DNA from: Pyrocephalus nanus
Taxonomy: Eukaryota > Chordata > Aves > Passeriformes > Tyrannidae
Reading direction: 5' to 3'
DNA: 64,000 nt
Assembly (NCBI GenBank): GCA_038380795.1
Contig: CM076262.1
Coordinates: 186,001-250,000 of the forward strand
Shown: piece after piece, positions 61,246 to 64,000 of the stretch
Layout of the letters: the number at the start of each line of letters is the position of its first letter
How positions within the stretch are numbered: the stretch's first letter is position 1
Position numbers and translations under genes: made by a program
The notes under the pieces: generated by a model
The model's database searches: none
Seen by the model: only the letters and a program-made list of their open reading frames with translations
Told to the model about the DNA's origin: nothing

Positions 61246-64000
61246 CTTTTTTAAAGCCCCTGAATCTATTTTTGCTCTAATTTCAAGATCATACAAGATT
61301 CACATCCTAGTATGTAGTTCTATCTTTAAATAATGTTTAATTTAGTCTAGAAACATCTTGAATGTAAAGACAAAAGTAAATTCACCCAAGAACTGACATG
61401 CTTTAAACTTGTTCACACAACAGTGGTAAGAACGCCTCAGTACAAGTGAAAAGGGACAATAAGAGTTCGCAAATACTGGCAACTTAATAGCATGATTTGG
61501 CAGTGGAGAGATTCATCAGTAGCTAAGCTATTTTGCATTTCAGTGTCAAATGTCAATGGCCCAGACTACCTATACAATGAAGTTGAATGTAGATAACTAA
61601 AATCATTAACAAAAAGTAATTAACAGATGCTAAACTGTTCAGGCTAAATCCTTCTGAATGAATGCCAGCTTGAAACTAAGCAGAGTTCTGGCTTCCCCTT
61701 TTTAACTGTTTTAACTATTTCTGAGGTAACAATATAAATTTTATGTCCACAACTTCCCAAAATACAAAAAAAACCCTGCTGTCAAAGAAACAGAGAATTT
61801 ATTGGATGAAACAAACTATTAAAACCCAGTAATAGTCTTGAAGATTTTAGCCCAAATATCTTTCAGCAATTCCCCATCATTAATACTTAGTCATTGAAAT
61901 GAAGAAGACAAATCAATGCAACTCCAAAATTTTACTAACTACCCAGTTCAGAAAATACAGTAAGGGACAGTGCACTATGGGAAATGCAATTATAGGAGCT
62001 TAGTCATGTTTCAAAGATAATTATTTATGACTGTGTGGTCAGGAGTTGTTGAAGTATTAACCAAAACTATTAACTCCTCAAGTATCAGAAACTTATTATT
62101 TAAACTATTATGAGAAGTCAAACAAAACTTGCTGAAGTTTTGCCACAGGCACAACATAAGTAGAGACCAGTGCAGGTAACCTTTGTGGTAAATGGTCAGA
62201 ACTGTTACAGTGTTGCTTTAAGACAATGAAGAATTGATGAGCTGTGCCTCTTGCTTATCTTGCACCTGGCTCAAGTGAGGCCTAACTACACAAAATGTCT
62301 GGAGTGGAGGTCTCACAGCCCAATGCTGTTTCAGGGAGGCACAGAAGAGCACCGGCACCTTTGTACCAGCCAACAAGCCTTGTTATAAATCTAATTCATT
62401 AAGGAGATAAGGATGCACTCAAAGACCCTCTGATGAAGGTCAAACAGCCTTTACTGCTGCCTCAGTATGTAGAGGGCCAAAGTGTTTATTCTCTGTGTTT
62501 TGTCAGTTGTAAATTCTGCCCAAAACTAACAGAGACCCTCATTAAGCTTCATTAACATGTTAAGTTTCACACACCTCGGATGTAAATGAAGGAGAACACT
62601 GGATGTGAAAAGGGGGCTTGAGGGCAGAAATGGCTGGAGGGCAAAAGCATATCTGTTGCTGCAATTGTATGGACTGTGTATCTCCTCTGCTGAAGGGACA
62701 CCCTTCAGTGAGCTTGTGCTTCTAGCTGCGCTGGGGTAAATGCGGAAATATTCATTTATACGTACATGGTACTCTCTTCCTACACTTTCCATCACGACAC
62801 GTATTAACAGTGTTGATAGTGCATTTATCACCAGCAAACCTGAACCTGCTTTCCTGTTCAATAAACCATACTATTCATGAATCTGGATCATGAAAAATCC
62901 TTATTGAATATGATCAGACCTATAGTGTTGGATTAGGAAACTACATTATTTGTTCAACTGTCCTCATCAAAGTTCTCTGATTTACAGTCAGGTTTACAGT
63001 GCTAAACTGGCTATAATCAGAAATTAAGCCCAGCCGTGCCCAGTCCCTCTAATCTCTGAGGACCAGCTGGAAGGCAAGGGGGGGGTATTTTCTGATAAAT
63101 CCTTATACCCAAAATGAAACACCCTGAAATTTTTAATCTTCCTTATCAGAAGCTGTTGAACACATTACTTGATTGACTTTAGCAGCATACTTAAAAATAA
63201 ATGGCAAAAGCTTTTCTAACCTTTCAAGTTCCATACATCTCATATATGTGACAGTCTGAGAAGCTGTAACCATTCTCCTTTTTATGCAGACACCAGATGT
63301 GTCATATTTCTCTATATTTTAAAGTTTTACCTAATCTTACCTTATGTGACTACTCCCTGTTGAGTTTGAGTTTATAATCTGTTGTTGCTCATGTTCTTTC
63401 TGAAGAATGAATTGCATAATGTCTGTAATAACAGTATATTCCCCAGTTTCTCTGTTTGACTTGAGCCTTATTTTGAATGTGCTGTTATGAAATGATGCAT
63501 CCTTTGTTCATTTTTCATTAAGCAAGCGCTTATTAAGATCTTTTTTTAAAATACTTTTATGCGTTCACAACATTGCACACTGTATCTTTGAATATTTTGA
63601 AGAGCATAAATTTTGCATTTGTTTCAATTTTTTTTTTTTTTTTTTACATTTTGCCATTGGTTGAATAAATTATAATTTCCCCAGGAAGCCTCATTCTTTT
63701 CAAATTAATCACCAAGTGTACTTTTCTGTCACAGTGCAATTCAAACCGAGATAAACAGCAACAGCACATAACTTTTTTTTATACTTACGTGCTGTTAGCA
63801 GTTGCTCTTTGAAGTGTTTTTCCCTGTTTGTAAAATCTACGACACTAATAAAGCATTACACTAGATATGACTGTACTGTGGGCTATGAATCCCACTGAAA
63901 CAGAGAGATAAAAGCCACAGGTATACACTCAAACAAGGACATATCTAGTAATTACTTAAAAGTGTATTTGAGATAGCAACATGGTGATTCAGTTTATTCT
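61246..64000. other. AT-rich non-coding stretch, no gene seen
   Basis: No gene is supported. An 18-base T run lies at 63628-63645. The 111-codon minus-strand frame at 62526-62861 has no recognised domain. The stretch 63380-63640 reads like unique sequence, and I cannot tell from one genome whether it is conserved. Confidence 0.5.

Noticed and set aside
60942..61280. 112-codon and overlapping 75-codon frames rich in F, V, C and L
   Set aside because: They translate a T/G-rich low-complexity tract.
1..64000. CRISPR array, bacterial operon, tRNA or rRNA genes, phage genes
   Set aside because: No regularly spaced direct repeats, no dense long frames, and no cloverleaf or rRNA motifs were seen. 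The content is that of a vertebrate genome.

Overview
The window looks like ordinary non-coding nuclear DNA from a bird. It is AT-rich and has no credible protein-coding gene, no tRNA or rRNA gene, no operon-like layout and no CRISPR array. The bird assignment rests on the interspersed repeats. There are three CR1 LINE copies of avian type and a possible fourth, older LINE relic. There are also several LTRs with the layout of avian endogenous retroviruses (ERVs): TG...CA ends, CCAAT and TATA boxes, and AATAAA-type signals. The density of LTRs would fit a songbird, but that is a guess. Every long open frame is short (142 codons at most) and either lies in a repeat or looks like chance.

Layout. 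1-4.1 kb: plain AT-rich sequence. 4.1-4.5 kb: a solo-like LTR on the minus strand with four CCAAT boxes, a TATA box and an AATAAA. 4.5-13.6 kb: non-coding, with a few homopolymer and GA tracts. 13.6-15.0 kb: two different LTRs pointing away from each other in transcriptional sense (minus then plus); the second carries a ZNF143/STAF-like site. 15-19.9 kb: non-coding, with a T/G-rich tract at 17.2 kb. 19.9-22.2 kb: a fragment of LTR family A (minus), an old CR1 (minus), then a second family A fragment (plus). 22.2-28.1 kb: a 19-bp tandem repeat, a 42-base A run, an 85-89-bp tandem duplication and a probable ancient CR1/L3-like relic. 28.1-35 kb: non-coding. 35-38.4 kb: a repeat cluster made of a family B LTR fragment, a nearly complete family A LTR, and a third LTR type (C) with a long R region and an internal tandem repeat. 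38.4-47.9 kb: non-coding, with a perfect 17-bp inverted repeat. 47.9-52.6 kb: two possible GC-rich LTRs with purine tracts on either side of a well-preserved CR1 3' end. 55.6-57.2 kb: a long family B LTR-like element interrupted by a second LTR of opposite orientation. 60.0-60.5 kb: an older CR1 with its 3' end. 61.0-61.25 kb: a T/G-rich tract with G and C runs. The rest, to 64 kb, is non-coding.

Nothing here works together as a gene system. The history is one of repeated retroelement insertion: ancient LINE relics, diverged CR1, then ERV LTRs, some nested. No new biological system was found. The most informative items are the nested LTR, the oppositely oriented copies of families A and B, the ZNF143-like site inside an LTR, and the 42-base A run. 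Family consensus comparisons are from memory; no alignment or database search was run, and boundaries marked approximate should be read as such.
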